DNA from: Viola odorata
Lineage: Eukaryota; Streptophyta; Magnoliopsida; Malpighiales; Violaceae
Assembly: GCA_963691705.1 (NCBI GenBank)
Contig: OY829539.1
Location: forward strand, 61,540,327-61,604,326
Length of the DNA: 64,000 bases
Direction of reading: 5' to 3'
Each line of letters begins with the position of its first letter. The first letter of the stretch is position 1. The translations under genes and the position numbers were made by a program. Shown here piece by piece: positions 1-11,529 of this stretch. The notes beneath the pieces are model-generated. The model made no database searches, was not told the DNA's origin, and saw only the letters and a program-made list of their open reading frames with translations.

Positions 1-789
1 GTTGTGAGACTTGTTTGATCTTAATTAAAAACGTTTTCATATCTCTTTTCTTGCTTGATTTAATGACAATTTGATTGTGTTGTGTTTGAGTTTGGCCAAC
101 TTGGATTTCGGTACAATTGATTACAGTAGAATCCCTGTAGTGCCGCGTTTCTGCACTATAGAGAACCCGAGTAGACAACTAGTGATAAGGTAATTCCTAA
201 AACTAGAAGAAGAAAAGGGTGAGTCTTGAGAATTCTGGACTGCAGTAGCGTCCATCTCAAGGTCTTGAGAAGGGCCTTCCTAAACATATCAATGAACCAG
301 CAATCCTTGATTGTTAGGGGAGTTAGGGTCACGAAAGGAGCTTCTCCTTGAGTGACTTGAGTAGGAGGAGGCTTGGAGATCGCCCATGGATGTATCTCTA
401 TAACTTCTCTATGAAATTGGTTTTGAAAATCCTTTGTCAATGATCAACATCTTGGAATTGTCACTTCGTTAATATCTCTACCGGGGATGTCTTTCTCCTA
501 CTGATTTCAATCTCATTTCAACCATATTTCTGTATGCAACTTTCGTTTAAATCATTTACATTTCTGTTTCCACGAATTTACAACCCAAAACTTGGTTTTT
601 CTACTTGGTTATTTATAAAAGAAACAATGAATCAGTCAAGTTTGTCTCTGTGGGATCGATCCTCTCACCACTATCTGCATTTATTTGTAGCATAGAACTG
701 AGTTGTATTTATACTTTTATGCAGGGCATGCGACACACCTGTCAGCAGGTTTAATCTCGTATTCCTCTTCCTTTTCATGGTTGTGTAGA
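1..789. other. Intergenic, no gene recognised
   Basis: AT-rich sequence with only short accidental open frames on both strands. I see no exon with plausible splice sites and no recognisable protein family. The right edge runs into a segment that is repeated near 8.74 kb. Confidence 0.5.
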
Positions 790-997
790 CGCGGGTTTCT
801 ATTTATAAACTCTTTCAATTACTTGCTTTTGTTTGCGTCCTTCTCCGATTGATTTCCTTGGACCAAAAACCCTTGAACATAGACGTTCTTTTCCTACCCG
901 TTTAATTTCTTGAACCGTCCGTATTATTCATATGCACTGGAAATTTCAATTTTGATACTGGAAAGCAAAAACTTAAAACTTTTCATCTCAAATTATG
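790..997 (+). repeat. Copy 1 of a duplicated segment that precedes a receptor-kinase fragment
   Basis: This ~208 bp segment matches 8735-8992 closely. Shared stretches include the TTTCTATTTATAAACTC start and the CCCTTGAACATAGACG core. Copy 2 has about 46 extra bases after GTTTGCGTCCTT that this copy lacks. The similarity stops abruptly at ATGATGC. Copy 2 continues into kinase coding sequence there, while this copy continues into unrelated sequence. The two copies are direct repeats that bracket the tandem array and the HD-ZIP III pseudogene. Confidence 0.75.
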
Positions 998-1193
998 ATG
1001 CATTCGATTTTGGTTCTTATGATATTTTCTCAACATACTTTTTTCTTTCTTTCTCTTTGGCACCTTGTCAATGTTCCACTTCCCAAAACTGTTTTACTTC
1101 TCCCTGGTAGTTGTTTAGTTATTTTTTCCCTATGCAATTTCAATAATCTTCTAGTTCTGTTTTATATAATGCATCAATTAAGCTGTAAAATAA

Positions 1194-2911
1194 CTATGTT
1201 TTCAGTTTCTCTAAACTATATCCTTATTTTGTTCCCTTTTCAATTACTTTTGTTTTGGAATTTCCCTCTATCAAAGCTTCACTTCTCCACAAAAACAGAC
1301 GGCGCATTTGTTGTACCTTTTTGTTTTTGTGGAGGGAGGCAGTGAGGCAGTGGTGGAGAGGAAATTCTATGTTTTCAGTTTCCCTAAACCATATCCTTAT
1401 TTTGTTCCCTTTTCAATTACTTTTGTTTTTTAATTTCCCTCTGTCAAAGCTTCACTTCTCCACAAAAGCAGACGACGCATTTGTTGTACCTTTTTGTTTT
1501 TGTGGAAGGAGGCAGTGGGGTGAGAAAATTCTATGTTTTCAGTTTCCCTAAACCATATCCTTCTTTTGTTCCCTTTTCAATTTCTTTTGTTTTTGAATTT
1601 CCCTCTATCAAAGCTTCACTTCTCCACAAAAGCAGACGGCGCATTTGTTGTACCTTTTTGTTTTTGTGGAGGGAGGCAGTGAGGCAGTGGTGGTGAGGAA
1701 ATTCTATGTTTTCAGTTTCCCTAAACCATATCCTTCTTTTGTTCCCTTTTCAAGTACTTTTATTTTTGAATTTCCCTCTATCAAAGCTTCACTTCTCCAC
1801 AAAAGCAGACGGCGCATTTGTTGTACCTTTTTGTTTTTGTGGAGGGAGGCAGTGAGGCAATGGTGGAGAGGAAATTCTAGAAAATTCTATGTTTTCAGTT
1901 TCCCTAAACCATATCCTTCTTTTGTTCCCTTTTCAATTTCTTTTGTTTTTGAATTTCCCTCTATCAAAGCTTCACTTCTCCACAAAAGCAGACGGCGCAT
2001 TTGTTGTACCTTTTTGTTTTTGTGGAGGGAGGCAGTGAGGCAGTGGTGGTGAGGAAATTCTATGTTTTCAGTTTCCCTAAACCATATCCTTCTTTTGTTC
2101 CCTTTTCAAGTACTTTTGTTTTTGAATTTCCCTCTATCAAAGCTTCACTTCTCCACAAAAGCAGACGGCGCATTTGTTGTACCTTTTTGTTTTTGTGGAG
2201 GGAGGCAGTGAGGCAATGGTGGAGAGGAAATTCTATGTTTTCAGTTCTCTAAACCATATCCTTATTTTGTTCCCTTTTCAATTACTTTTGTTTTTGAATT
2301 TCCCTCTGTCAAAGCTTCACTTCTCCACAAAAGCAGACGACGCATTTGTTGTACCTTTTTGTTTTTGTGGAGGGAGGCAGTGAGGCAGTGGTGGTGAGGA
2401 AATTCTATGTTTTCAGTTTCCCTAAACCATATCCTTATTTTGTTCCCTTTTCAATTACTTTTGTTTTTGAATTTCCCTCTATCAAAGCTTCACTTCTCCA
2501 CAAAAGCAGACGGCGCATTTGTTATACCTTTTTGTTTTTGTGGAGGGAGGTAGTGAGGCAGTGGTGGAGAAGAAATTCTATGTTTTCAATTTCCTTAAAC
2601 CATATCCTTATTTTGTTCCCTTTTCAATTACTTTTATTTTTGAATTTTCCTCTGTCAAACCTTCACTTCTCCACAAAAGCAGACAGCGAATTTGTTGTAC
2701 CTTTTTGTTTTGTGGAGGAAGGTAGTGAGGCAGTGATGGTGAGAAAATTCTATGTTTTCGGTTTCCCTAAACCATATCCTTATTTTGTTCCCTTTTCAAT
2801 TACTTTTGTTTTTGAATTTCCCTTTGTCAAAGCTTCACTTCTCCACAAAAGCAGATGGCGCATTTGTTGCACCTTTTTATTTTTGTGGAGGGAGGCGGTG
2901 GTGGAGAGGAA
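1194..2911 (+). repeat. Tandem array of ten ~173 bp units
   Basis: Ten head-to-tail units start near 1194, 1367, 1531, 1704, 1887, 2060, 2233, 2404, 2578 and 2750, each beginning CTATGTTTTCAGTTTC or a close variant. Unit length is mostly 171-174 bp, with one of 164 and one of 183. Each unit holds a short inverted repeat, CTCCACAAAA paired with TTTTTGTGGAG, around a loop of roughly 37 bases. Units 3-4 (1531-1886) and 5-6 (1887-2232) share paired variants, pointing to a more recent duplication of a two-unit block. Open frames across the array come from the repeat and change frame from unit to unit because 173 is not a multiple of three. They are not genes. Confidence 0.9.
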
Positions 2912-3560
2912 ATGTATTATTATTTTGTTCTGCTCCTTGGGTTCATTTTGACTCTTGTGACATTTTATTATAAACTCTATTTTTTTCTTCTTTTCATATT
3001 GCTTTACTCTTCACTATTTTTCCTTTGTGCTGGTATTTTGGTCATGTTTTTTAAATTATAAGTTCTCTTTTTGCTTTCTACTTTCTGGTTTATTTTTATT
3101 ATTTTTAGTAATGTTTTTAGAAGTATATGTATGGTTTCATTCTCTATAAAACTTTCTTTATTTTTGTTTCAGTCTTGATATTTTGGTTATGTTCTTTAAA
3201 GTATTGAATCAAGCTTTTTAGCATGTCACTGTTGCATTTTTTTTGGGACCATCGTGAATAATGAACTCCTGAAGCCTTTCCCAGGTATGATGTCATGTTA
3301 TACAACTTAATGCATTTATACTTTTATTGTGTTTCATGAGTTGATTTTGGTCCTATGATACATATTTTTCCTTTACTCTTTCCTCCTTGTCACATTGTCA
3401 ATTCATCTGTTTCTTTTCCACTTTCTAACACTGTTATTTTTGTCACCTATCACTTGTTTATGAAGCGGTTTGTAGCATATCTCTACCGTCTAGCAAGCCA
3501 TCGTGAATAAACTTTAGAGCAGGAACTTTATTTCGAATGTCGGAAGCTCTTCGCAGGTTT
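2912..3560. other. T-rich intergenic sequence upstream of the HD-ZIP III pseudogene
   Basis: No coding signal is visible. Two weakly similar stretches that both contain CCATCGTGAATAA lie near 3250 and 3500. The right end grades into sequence resembling a 5' leader, so part of this region may be the old promoter of the pseudogene. Confidence 0.35.
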
Positions 3561-3828
3561 TACGTGATTATGATATAGAGTTTGATACATGTATAGTTTT
3601 ATCTTGTTTCACTCTTCTGACATGCTATTTGCATAAACTGATAGTGTTTGAAGCAAGTTTTAAGAAAAGGGGCTACTCGGGTTTTCTTGGATTGTTGGTC
3701 GGGTTGAAGATTTGAAGGGCTTGTTGAGCTTGTTTCAGGGTTTGTACGGAAAAAGATTAGGACTTTGGGAGGGAAGTTGGTCTTATTTCTGGTGAAATTG
3801 TGAGAGTTGTCAAGTTTTGTAAGTGAAG

Positions 3829-6800
3829 ATGGCAATGTCGTGCAAGGATGGTGGTAAGCGGCTAGCCAATTTGGATAATGGAAAGTATGTTAGGTATACG
3901 CCTGAGAAGGTCGAAGCCTATCATGACTGTCCTAAGCCCAGTTCCATTCGCCGCCAGCAGCTGATTCGATTGAGCCTAAACAAATCAAAGTTTGGTTCCA
4001 AAATAGAAGGTATACATACATATGCTCCTCATTTGTGAAAAGAATCACGTTTTATATTGTTTCTGCTAATATTAGATTTGGTTTTTTAACTCTTTCATGC
4101 CATTTTCGTTTTCTCGCATGCTACTCTTGATACTGTGGCATTGCTGTGGTTTGGATTCTTCAGGTGTAGAGAGAAGCAGAGGAAAGAGGCATCTCGCTTG
4201 CAAGCAGTGAACAGGGAGCTGACAGCTATGAACAAGCTTCTTATGGAGGAGAATGATAGGTTGCAGAAGCAAGTCTTGCAGCTGGTGTATGAAAATGGCT
4301 ACTTCCGCCAACATACCCAGAACGTAAGAATTTAGAATCTTTTGGTAAAATGAGTATTTTTTGGTTAAAATGAAATTTTAGGTAGAAAAGAAGAAAACTT
4401 TATTTATTTATTGTGTAAGTACGTTTGCTTTTGCTTTGTCCCATGTTTATTTTGCATATGCTTTTATTGAATTGTGTGACAAAATACAATGGAGATTGAG
4501 ATGGAGGTGTTACTTTCTTACAGACAACGCTTGCAGCCAAAGATACAAGTTGTGAATCGGTGGTGACGAGTGGTCAACACCACCTGACACCTCAGCATCC
4601 GTCAAGGGATGCTAGTCCTGCAGGGTAAATGAGTGGGGATACGGTTGTTAGGTCTTTCTGTTGTTTATCATGCTTTGTGACCATTTTGTTTTTGTACAAG
4701 CGTTTTGTGTTTGTTTGTAGAATTATTGAATATTGAATCCATGATTAATAATTTTGTTCTTTTTTATTTTTATCTTTATCTCCCAGGCTTTTGTCCATTG
4801 CAGAAGAAACTTTAACAGAGTTTCTTTCAAAGGCTACTGGAACTGCTGTAGAGTGGGTCCAAATGCCTGGAATGAAGGTATCTATCAGTACTTTCTCTTC
4901 CTTTGTTCATATTTTTCTTTAAGGTAGTTTTCATTTGTTAATGCTACCTCTTTCCTCAATATAGAAATCACAAACTGTAAAGATTAAGAAATAAAAAATG
5001 AACCTTTTTGCTTCTTTATTGTTACCAAGTAAAAGAACTTATGACAGTTGACAAAGGTGACAACTTATGACAGTTGATTTATATTTGTTATGTATACTAC
5101 ACTTGTAACCCTTGATAATATTAGGCTTTTGGACACAGTTTTCATTAATTTGTTATAACTTGTTTTAATGAGTCTAGGATCAATAAATTTTGGTTTGCTG
5201 TTGTTTTAATGAGTTACTTGGTAGAACAAATTGTTTTGAAAGAATCTATTGCTTCCATGAGCCTAATTTTGTGATATGCAGCCTGGTCCGGATTCCATTG
5301 GAATCGTTGCTATTTCTCATGGTTGCTCTGGTGTGGGTGCACGAGCCTGTGGCCTAGTAGGTCTTGAGCCTACAAGGGTATGTACTCCTGGTTTTGGTAC
5401 TTGTGCATATTATGCTATGCTGAGCCAAAAAAGTTATGAAGCGGACTATGTTTCTTTCAGGTTGCAGAAATCCTCAAGGATCGACCATCATGGTTTCGTG
5501 ATTGCCGAGCTGTGGATGTGCTGAATGTGCTGCCCACTACCAATGGTGGAACCATCGAACTGCTGTACATGCAGGTAGAAAAACAATCATTGCATGTTCA
5601 TAATTTATTTTGGAGTCTCCTTCTACTGTTAGTTCTCAAATGTTGTTCCTGATATAGCTCTATGCGCCAACAACTCTGGCGCCTGCTCGTGACTTTTGGT
5701 TGCTGCATTACACTTCTGTTCTAGAAGATGGCAGTCTTGTGGTATGTTCAAGTAGTGTTTAATATTCATGGAGTTTGTATTGTCTGAAAAGTGAAAAATG
5801 CCCTTTCCATTATCATTCTCATTATTTTATTTGACACTTAGGTCTCTGAGAGATCACTTAAAAATATTCAGAATGGTCAAAGCATGCTGCCTGTGCAGCA
5901 TTTTGTTAGAGCAGAAATGTTTCCTAGTGGTTACTTGGTACATCCTTGCGAAGGGGGTGGTTCAATCATACACATAGTTGATCACATGGATTTAGAGGTA
6001 TGCATACCATAACATTACACAATCCGTTCTGTTGGTTGTGTTATTTAGAACATGTGATCATGAAATATATTAACTTGAATGTTCATCTTTTGAACTAGCC
6101 TTGGAGTGTGCCTGAGGTACTACGCCCACTATATGAATCATCAACAGTACTTGCTCAGAAAACAACAATGGCGGTAAGATACTGCGATTCTGTTTCTTTT
6201 TTGATATTATAGAACTGCTTCTGTTGTAGCACCCTTTTAACTCTTCTTTTTTTCTGCTATGCAAGTTTGAGACTATCAGGGTACCCTATTCAGTGCAATG
6301 CAATTGTAGGTTATGTGCATGACTTCATATATTTTTCCAATATTGGCTTTATTTTATTTCAGGCCCTACGTCAGCTGAGACAGATGGCTCAGGACGTTTC
6401 CCAGTCTAATAATGCAACCAATTGGGGTAGACGACCTGCAGCACTGCGAGCTTTGAGCCAGAGGCTGAGCAGGTTAGTCCTTCTTGTTGCTTGAAAGCAC
6501 GTAATGCAGTCTTTTAATGGTTACCTGATCTTTACAATCATATGCATGATCCTCGCAGGGGTTTCAATGAAGCTCTCAATGGGTTTACTGATGAGGGATG
6601 GTCAATGATTGGAAATGATGGCATGGATGATGTTACCATCCTTGTTGTGAACTCATCTCCAGACAAGTTAATGGGTTTAAACCTTTCCTTCAGCAATGGA
6701 TTTTCTACTGTTAGCAATGCTCTTGTGCGCTAAAGCATCAATGCTTTTACAGGCTAGGATACAAAATTGTATCACTTAATTCAGTCTTTAGGAAGGAGTA

Positions 6801-8665
6801 CACACCACATTCGAGCACGTCCTTCAATCATTGTGGGGAAGCATTTACTTCTATTTAGGGGATTATGGCGGGGCTTGCAACATTTATGTTCGTGTGACAA
6901 TCGTATTTCATGGAATTCTTAGTCAATGGTGACTAATTATGCATATCTTTTCAGTTCTAGGTTCTATAGTGTTAGTGTTTTCTCCACATCTAAGGGAGGG
7001 TCGTCTGATGAAATGATGGGCTAAATTTTCGTCTTTACTTTTGACTCTAACGTCTGGGCTAACCTTTATTCTTTTCCTTTCTGTTCTGCTCTCCCCTTCA
7101 AATTCTCTTACAAAATGTTCCTCCAGCAATCCTTCTTCGGTTCTTGCTGGAGCACAGGTCAGAATGGGCGGATAATAGCATTGATGCATATTCAGCTGCA
7201 GCAGTTAAAGTTGGTCCATGTAGCTTACCAGGAACACGAGTTGGAAGTTTTGGGGGTCAAGTTATACTTCCATTAGCCCACACTATTGAACATGAAGAGG
7301 TGGGCTAGTTGATACTGTTTTCACTGCTGACTAAATATTCTCTCTGAAATAAAGTTTTGCACTTTTTTTCTTTTACCCTCTTATAGGTTGCTGAATTATT
7401 TATTCTTTTCAGTTCCTGGAGGTCATTAAACTGGAAGGAGTTGGCCATTGTCCAGAAGAAGCAATGATGCCTAGAGACATGTTTCTGCTGCAAGTAAGTG
7501 TAGTTTCTAAACATTGCTTTTCTGTTTATTGTCCATTCTTGCTTCCCAGTTCATCTAGGTCTTTACCTTCTTTTATTTCTCAATTTAGCTATTTTCTGTT
7601 AGTGGATTGTTGGAAAAACCAAAACCAAAACCCTGGCCATCAGTTCATGCTTCCTCATTGGTGGTAAATAACCAGAAGATTAGAAGTAAACATAACAGGA
7701 GTAGAGATTAATGGTTAGGCTGAGGAAATGCGATCCTTTAGTGGACAGTGTTGCATGTGTCGTTTGCTTTGAGCCTAAGATGACTAGGGTGAAAAAAATG
7801 TTGGAGCTTTTAATATAGTGAAACAAAGGCTGAGTGAAATAAAGTACTGATTCTTGTAGCAAAAAATGAGTTCATTAACTGCTAGTTTTCATTTTGTTTT
7901 CTTGTGACTGTTTGGCTGGTTCTCACACTTAGTTTCTACTTGTACGGTTTTGCAGCTCTGCAGTGGAATGGATGAGAATGCTGTTGGTACCTGCGCTGAA
8001 CTGATATTTGCTCCAATTGATGCATCTTTTGCTGATGATGCACCTCTTCTGCCTTCCAGCTTTCGCATCATTCCCCTTGACTCTGGGAAGGTTAGATATT
8101 CATACTGGTGTAATGTATTATGTGTAATTGCATTACGCAAACTATGCATTCTCGTGTAGCATTCTATTAAATGAAAGTTCAGTCAACATTGTGACCCTCC
8201 TACTACGCATTCTCGTTCAGCATTCTACGCATTCACGATTTTATCGTAGTTTTCTCTAGGCCTTTAGGATGAAATATAGTAATTTGTTCATCTTTCCTTA
8301 TTGGTTGGACATGCATAGAACTATAAAATAGCATAATTTGTTTGCAATCGCTAATATCATGATGCAAACATTTCCGACGCTCACCATAAAAATTGAATAC
8401 ATCTTTGAAATATCTGAAATTTGGTATCTAGATGTGTAATCCATCCATTGCTATGGCTCTTCAGTATTGTTCCCTTTTTACTTGATCCAACTTGGTCCTG
8501 AAATCACGGTTCTTGCAGGCATTGCCAGTTTTCACTTTTGCAAACCAAGCAGGGCTTGACATGTTAGAGACAACATTGGTTGCACTGCAAGACATAACAT
8601 TGGAAAAGATATTTGATCATGGACGGAAGACTCTCTGGTCAGAGTTCCCTCTGATAATGCAACAG
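3829..8665 (+). pseudogene. HD-ZIP III transcription factor pseudogene (ATHB-15/CORONA type)
   Basis: Remnants of 15 exons of a class III homeodomain-leucine zipper START gene, in family order. They lie at 3829-4009, 4164-4323, 4524-4624, 4787-4877, 5282-5377, 5461-5574, 5658-5741, 5842-5997, 6099-6173, 6363-6472, 6559-6752, 7114-7299, 7413-7493, 7956-8090 and 8519-8665. The start MAMSCKDG and motifs such as TSCESVVTSGQHHL and LCSGMDENAVGTCAELIF point to the ATHB-15/CORONA branch, which controls meristem and vascular patterning. Breaks are clear. Four residues are missing in homeodomain helix 1. About 22 bases are missing before helix 3, which shifts the frame. A frame error at ~6728 gives a stop. 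The acceptor at 7111-7113 reads CAA rather than CAG. The ~170 residues before KALPVFTFANQ and the last exon (the end of the MEKHLA domain) are absent. Leucine zipper and START exons remain readable. A functional parent gene presumably exists elsewhere in the genome. Confidence 0.92.
4867..5291 (+). promoter_or_regulatory. miR166/165 complementary site, split by an intron
   Basis: Joining 4867-4877 to 5282-5291 across the intron recreates the 21-nt miR165/166 site typical of HD-ZIP III mRNAs. It lies in the START coding exons at the codons for PGMKPGPDS. The core GGAATGAAG plus CCTGGTCCG is intact, and mismatches to miR166 fall only at the ends. Known HD-ZIP III genes carry this site across the same exon junction. 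Retention in a pseudogene means any spliced transcript could still bind miR166. Confidence 0.8.
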
Positions 8666-8734
8666 GTTCGCCCTTTCTCTCTAACAATGAAAAAAAGGAG
8701 AAACAGAGAAAAAAGTATCAGTGTTTGAGACATG
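8666..8734. other. Breakpoint between HD-ZIP III pseudogene and receptor-kinase segment
   Basis: The HD-ZIP III similarity ends at a normal-looking donor at 8666. The expected last exon is missing. After ~70 bases of A-rich sequence the direct repeat shared with 790-997 begins, so this short stretch contains the deletion or recombination junction. Confidence 0.5.
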
Positions 8735-8992
8735 TGAGTTTCTATTTATAAACTCTTTCAATTACTTGCTTCTGTTTGCGTCCTTGAAATTTGTCTTTGT
8801 GGTTTGATTGCACTCGATTTTAATTACTGCGTCTCTCCGATTGAATTCCTTGGACCAAAAACCCTTGAACATAGACGTTCTTTTCCTACCCGTTTAATTT
8901 CTTGAACCGTCCGTATTGTTCGTATGCACTGGAAAGTTCAATTTTGATACTGGAAAGCAAAAACTTAAAACCTTTCTTCTCAAATTATGATG
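8735..8992 (+). repeat. Copy 2 of the duplicated segment, joined to kinase coding sequence
   Basis: Direct-repeat partner of 790-997, with about 46 extra bases near 8785-8830. It runs without interruption into the kinase frame at the codons for DAECDML. This copy is therefore the one still attached to the receptor-kinase fragment. Confidence 0.75.
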
Positions 8993-9707
8993 CTGAATGT
9001 GACATGCTGCGTAATTTTCGCCATCGGAATCTTGTCAAAGTCATCAGCAGCTGCTGCAGCCCTGATTTTAAGGCCTTGATACTCGAATTCATGCCATTTT
9101 GGAGCCTCGAGAAATGGTTGTACTCACAACTATTTTCTAGATATCCTACAGGTTGAATGTTATGGTAGATGTGGCATCAGCATTAGAACATCTTCATCAT
9201 GGCCACGTTACTCCTGTGGTACAATGCGATCTTAAGCCCAGCAATGTCCTGATCAATGAAGATATGACTGCGCGCGTCGCTGATTTTGGCATTTCAAAGC
9301 TCTTAGGTGAAGGAGATACTATGACACAAACCATGACACTTGCCACAATTGGCTATATGGCACCAGGTGACATGACAATGACACATTCCTTTTTCTCATG
9401 TAGAAATTCAAATGTTATCTTTTTGATTCATCTACTAATCATATGATTAAACTAAAATGTAGAGTATGGATCGCAAGGACTTGTGTCGGTGAGAGGAGAT
9501 GTTTACAGCGTTGGTATACTACTGATGGAAACTTTTACGAGGAAGAAGCCAACGGATGAAATGTTTTATGGGGAGATGAGCTTGAAGCATTGGATAAAAC
9601 AATCTTTACCTGATGCAGTTACTGAAGTTGCTGATGCTAATCTGCTAAGGAAAGAAGAACATTTTGCAGCAAAGAAATACTGTATAATATCAGCTCTTAA
9701 ATTTTAA
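8985..9707 (+). pseudogene. LRR receptor kinase fragment (subfamily XII, FLS2/EFR-like)
   Basis: Only the kinase-domain middle of an LRR-XII receptor-like kinase is left. The pieces are 8985-9135 (ECDMLRNFRHRNLVKVI), 9155-9366 (DVASALEHLHHGHVTPVVQC then DLKPSNVL and TLATIGYMAP) and 9463-9690 (EYGSQGLVSVRGDVYS). The intron at 9367-9462 has good GT-AG borders and sits at the codon for the E of APE. The frame is broken near 9140-9155. The catalytic-loop histidine is replaced by glutamine (QCD instead of HCD). The ectodomain, the ATP-binding lysine region and the C-terminal lobe beyond ~9690 are absent. It is a degraded copy of a surveillance-type receptor gene and cannot encode an active kinase. 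Confidence 0.88.
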
Positions 9708-10117
9708 TTTATGACATTAATAGGTATCAAACTTTAATCTTATGTTGTTATTCGCTAAAAATTTCATCCAAATTTTAAAAGCTCAGGTAATTGTTGTTGG
9801 CTTTTACGTTTTCATGTGGGAAAAAACTAAAGAAGAGAAGAAAAGAAAAGCTACTGAAGTGGAAAACTTGGAGCCACCTAGGGGTGTAAGAAAACCGGAT
9901 TGAACCGGAAACTGAATCGGAACCGGAGCATTTTGCACTGAACCGAATTGAACTGAAAATTTTCGGTTCTGTCGGGTTCTGTCTCAAGAAGAACCGAAAA
10001 TTTCCGGTTCTGCCACTGTCAAAACTCATAAACCGAACCGTAGAATCGGGAGAACCGAAATTTTTTATATATATTTATATATATAAATATTTGTATATGC
10101 ATATTTATATCAAGTTA

Positions 10118-10190
10118 ACATTTTGGCTTAGTGACAAAAGGTTAAGTTCCCTAACTAGAGGGAAGGAGTTCAAATCCCCTCAAAATTATT
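10118..10190 (+). repeat. tRNA-like (SINE-type) segment inside the hAT element, copy 1
   Basis: GGCTTAGTGACAAAAGG followed by GGAGTTCAAATCCCC resembles degenerate A- and B-box promoter motifs of tRNA-derived sequence. A related segment in the same orientation lies near 11530-11600. No complete tRNA cloverleaf is apparent, so this is probably a SINE relic carried in the transposon. Confidence 0.4.
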
Positions 10191-11529
10191 TTTCCTTTGC
10201 TGGGGTGTTGGCTTGGCTCGGCTCGGCTGGCCTTCATTTTTTTATACTTTTTTATTTTTTTTATTTTTTTTATTTATCTCCACAAAATAAATGGTATATA
10301 TTTTAAATTGGATACAAAAAGGTGTAAATAGTTTAATTTTACAAACACCAAGTGTGACTAAAGGATAAATCTCATTATTTATTAACTTTTTATGAAGTAA
10401 GATTTAAAATATTAAAAAATTTAATTATTTGTTTGTAATAGTTAGCTAATAATTTCTTAATTTATAATTAATTTAATGAATTTTTATACAATATTTGATT
10501 GATATTTTCATGTGAAATTTAATACTTATGTTTTATTCAATAAATTTATATATAAATTATTTAATAATATAATCAATGAATTTTATTATTAAATATATAT
10601 AATAATGATTTCATGCAAATAAAAAGAAAAATAGAAATTTACTTTCATTTTCTCAATCTTTGTCATTCATACCAAATCAAAATAACGAGTCATTCAAACT
10701 TTTTTATTCTCATTTCTAGTGGTAGGATACTAAATACATTAAGACATACTCCATAATTCTCACACCCTACCTCCATTGAATCCATTCACATTTCTTGTGG
10801 TTCATTACGGGCAACCAAACAAGTCGTAAAAATATCAAATGAAACATGTGTTTTGTATAATTGGATTTTTAAAAAAATAATAAGATATTTAATTAAGAAA
10901 AAAAAAACTCTCAAGAAGTCGTGGTTTTATATATTAGACTATAGATCAATTGAAAATAGTTAATTGAAAGATGATATTAATCTTGACACATCGTACAACA
11001 AATTAAAAACTAACTTTGGCTTCCACAAATTATTTATTCTTGATAAATAACGTTATGAATAAATCGAGAAATGTAACTTATATTCTTGTAATATTTAATG
11101 ACAATTAATGATATATAGCGTGATTTTTTAAAATATTAATTTATTATATTTTTTAATAAATTAAATATGGTTCAAATTCGAATCTTGTCAATAGAAAAAA
11201 ATATATTATAAGAGTTTCATTTATAAATTCATGACAAACTCTTATTATTGATATGTTGTTAAAAACTTAGCTATCTAACTATTAATATAATTAACAATAA
11301 TATTATCATTTTAAAAAATATATTATTATCATTATAACACAATTTCAATTCCAATAAACCACTTGAAAGAAAATAAAAACATATAAATTCCTTATAATAA
11401 AACTAAGAAATGAAAAAAATTCTTTATTTCCTTATATTTTCTTTCAAAACGACCCCATTTTGAACAAAAACACATCATTTTAGTGTTTAACGAAAACCCA
11501 TATTCCAACTCCAAATATATATATATCAA

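Noticed and set aside
1255..2973. A ladder of overlapping plus-strand open frames of 60-200 codons
   Set aside because: They are the same repeat unit read in rotating frames across the 173 bp array. They contain no independent coding signal.
8902..9156. An intact start for the kinase fragment at the ATG-like codon near 8902
   Set aside because: The 5' part translates the duplicated non-kinase segment, and the frame breaks before the catalytic loop. It is not a gene start.
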